DNA from: Emcibacteraceae bacterium
GTDB lineage: Bacteria; Pseudomonadota; Alphaproteobacteria; Sphingomonadales; Emcibacteraceae
Direction: 5' to 3'
Assembly (NCBI GenBank): GCA_016763335.1
Contig: JAESUD010000286.1
Span: 1-8,079 of the forward strand
Length of the DNA stretch: 8,079 nt
A program made the translations under genes and the position numbers. Below are positions 6,945 through 8,079 of the stretch, piece after piece. The stretch's first letter is position 1. Each line of letters opens with the position of its first letter. The notes beneath the pieces were generated by a model. The model did not search any database, was not told the origin of the DNA, and saw only the letters and a list, made by a program, of their open reading frames with translations.

Positions 6945-8079
6945 TTAATCAATTTTCATTTTAACAAAATCGAGATCATGAAAGTCATAGCTGAAATCGG
7001 TGAGGGGGGATATGGCCTTCATTTTTAAACCGTTCACTTTTCCTTCAAAATCCGTGCTGAACATTGCATAAGCATCAGCATTAAAGCTGCGATCATCCCA
7101 TTTAATTTTGAATGTATTAAATTTAAACGGCGTTAAAGTTCCTTTTAGTTTTCGTGACTTTGCGGCAGTGAAATAAAGATTATCATCTTTTTTGCTGATG
7201 GTCACTTCGCCAAACCACGGATCTTTATATGTCCCCATATAATGCTCTATAGAAAGCAATGCCTTTGCATCAGCATCGGCACTTTCACTGGCAATTTGTG
7301 TATTAGCTCTGGCAATATTACGTATACGAATTTTATTTAATCGTTCGGTCCAGTCAACATCACCCGTACCGAGATATGTCTGAAGAATATTTTTCATGAT
7401 GGCGCGCATTGCAGATCCATTTTCCTGATTGGTCAGGACAACGATACCGAGGTTTTCCTGTGGGATCATGACGATATATGTCACCATACCAAGCAAGCCA
7501 CCAGTGTGTGATACCATTTTCAAGCCGTGAAAGTCCTGCAAACGAAAACCAAGGCCGTAGGCAGAAAAATTTGTACCATGCCAACTTTTATCATTGTTGC
7601 TCACGGGTTGAATGGTTTGTGGCGTCCATAATTCATCATGTTGCCTCTTTGAAATTAAACCAGCACCGTCGTTAAGATGCATATTCAACCAGCTCATTAA
7701 TGCTCGGGCACTACATTGAAGTCCCCCGGCCGCAGCGATGACCATTGGTTCGCCCAATTCCTGAAGCCGGGTTGCTTTTTGCATTTTTCCGTTCACTAAT
7801 ACATGGGGTTCGGCAATATTACTTCCGGGTTTAAGGCCGCTAAGGTCGGCATAACAGCTTGTTCCCATTGCCAGTTGATTTATAATCCGTGTTTGAACAA
7901 ATTGTTCGTATGACATGTTTGCGGCGGCTGCGATTACTTCGCCAGCTATTACATATAACAAATTATCATATGCGTATGCCGCCCTAAAGCCGCTCACCAT
8001 TTTAAGGTGGCGAACATTATGAATAATTTCTTCACGGCTCACTTCTGTTGTCGGCCAGAACATTAAATCGCCGGCGCCA
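6945..8079 (-). CDS. Beta-lactamase-fold serine hydrolase with C-terminal DUF3471-like domain, 5' end outside window
   Basis: The first visible Met is at 8061-8063, but the frame is open to the right edge and the upstream codons (GAGDL) form the start of the conserved 'GDLMFWP' segment of this family, so that Met is internal. The visible part belongs to the class C beta-lactamase/penicillin-binding-protein-like serine hydrolases. It has the second catalytic motif YDN (codons 7962-7970, within 'YAYDNLLYVIAGE') and the third-motif equivalent HTG (codons 7500-7508, in 'VSHTGGLLG'). HTG rather than KTG is common in the esterase/peptidase-like branch of the family. The C-terminal ~95 residues ('YMGTYKDPWFGEV' through 'FSYDFHDLDFVKM') resemble DUF3471, a domain often attached to these hydrolases. 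The SxxK nucleophile motif and any signal peptide lie outside the window. The substrate is unknown, and beta-lactam resistance should not be assumed. Confidence 0.88.
   Translation of the reverse strand, partial: GAGDLMFWPTTEVSREEIIHNVRHLKMVSGFRAAYAYDNLLYVIAGEVIAAAANMSYEQFVQTRIINQLAMGTSCYADLSGLKPGSNIAEPHVLVNGKMQKATRLQELGEPMVIAAAGGLQCSARALMSWLNMHLNDGAGLISKRQHDELWTPQTIQPVSNNDKSWHGTNFSAYGLGFRLQDFHGLKMVSHTGGLLGMVTYIVMIPQENLGIVVLTNQENGSAMRAIMKNILQTYLGTGDVDWTERLNKIRIRNIARANTQIASESADADAKALLSIEHYMGTYKDPWFGEVTISKKDDNLYFTAAKSRKLKGTLTPFKFNTFKIKWDDRSFNADAYAMFSTDFEGKVNGLKMKAISPLTDFSYDFHDLDFVKMKID

Noticed and set aside
6931..6956. AT-rich imperfect inverted repeat with ATTGAT/ATCAAT arms and a short T-run between the convergent genes
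   Set aside because: The stem has a bulge, almost no G-C pairs and only four Ts after it, so it is too weak to call as an intrinsic terminator from sequence alone.

Overview
The window reads like chromosomal DNA of an AT-rich Gram-negative bacterium, most likely an alphaproteobacterium. This is inferred from the style of the proteins: a CC0125-like protein tail, alphaproteobacterial-type HisKA/HATPase kinases, a periplasmic TlpA-like thioredoxin and a secreted penicillin-acylase-family enzyme. I see no rRNA, tRNA, CRISPR array, insertion sequence or phage gene. Gene density is very high; the longest gap between genes is about 70 bases, so no stretch over 300 bases lacks a gene.

Layout. Bases 2-310 carry the 3' end of a gene that runs in from the left edge and resembles the C-terminal region of CC0125-type lipoproteins. 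A near-consensus sigma-70 promoter (329-357) follows. It heads five plus-strand genes with short gaps: a secreted TlpA/ResA-type thioredoxin (381-890), an exported penicillin-acylase-family Ntn hydrolase (964-3381), a class I SAM-dependent methyltransferase (3412-4035), and two tandem sensor histidine kinases (4068-5510 and 5517-6935). Converging on them from the right is a minus-strand beta-lactamase-fold serine hydrolase with a C-terminal DUF3471-like domain (6945 to the right edge). Its N-terminus, including the expected SxxK nucleophile motif, lies outside the window.

The most interesting part is the kinase pair. Both have about seven predicted membrane helices in place of a recognisable extracytoplasmic sensor domain, followed by a coiled-coil linker and a HisKA-HATPase core. 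Their membrane halves align without a gap over about 150 residues, and two cysteines and one histidine sit at identical spacing near what should be the cytoplasmic ends of helices 2, 3 and 5. The second kinase has lost several usually conserved residues just before and within the N box, although its phospho-accepting His and metal-binding Asn remain. No response regulator is encoded in the window. A working idea, purely inferred, is that the acylase and methyltransferase act on a small molecule and the kinases report on it or on membrane/redox state.
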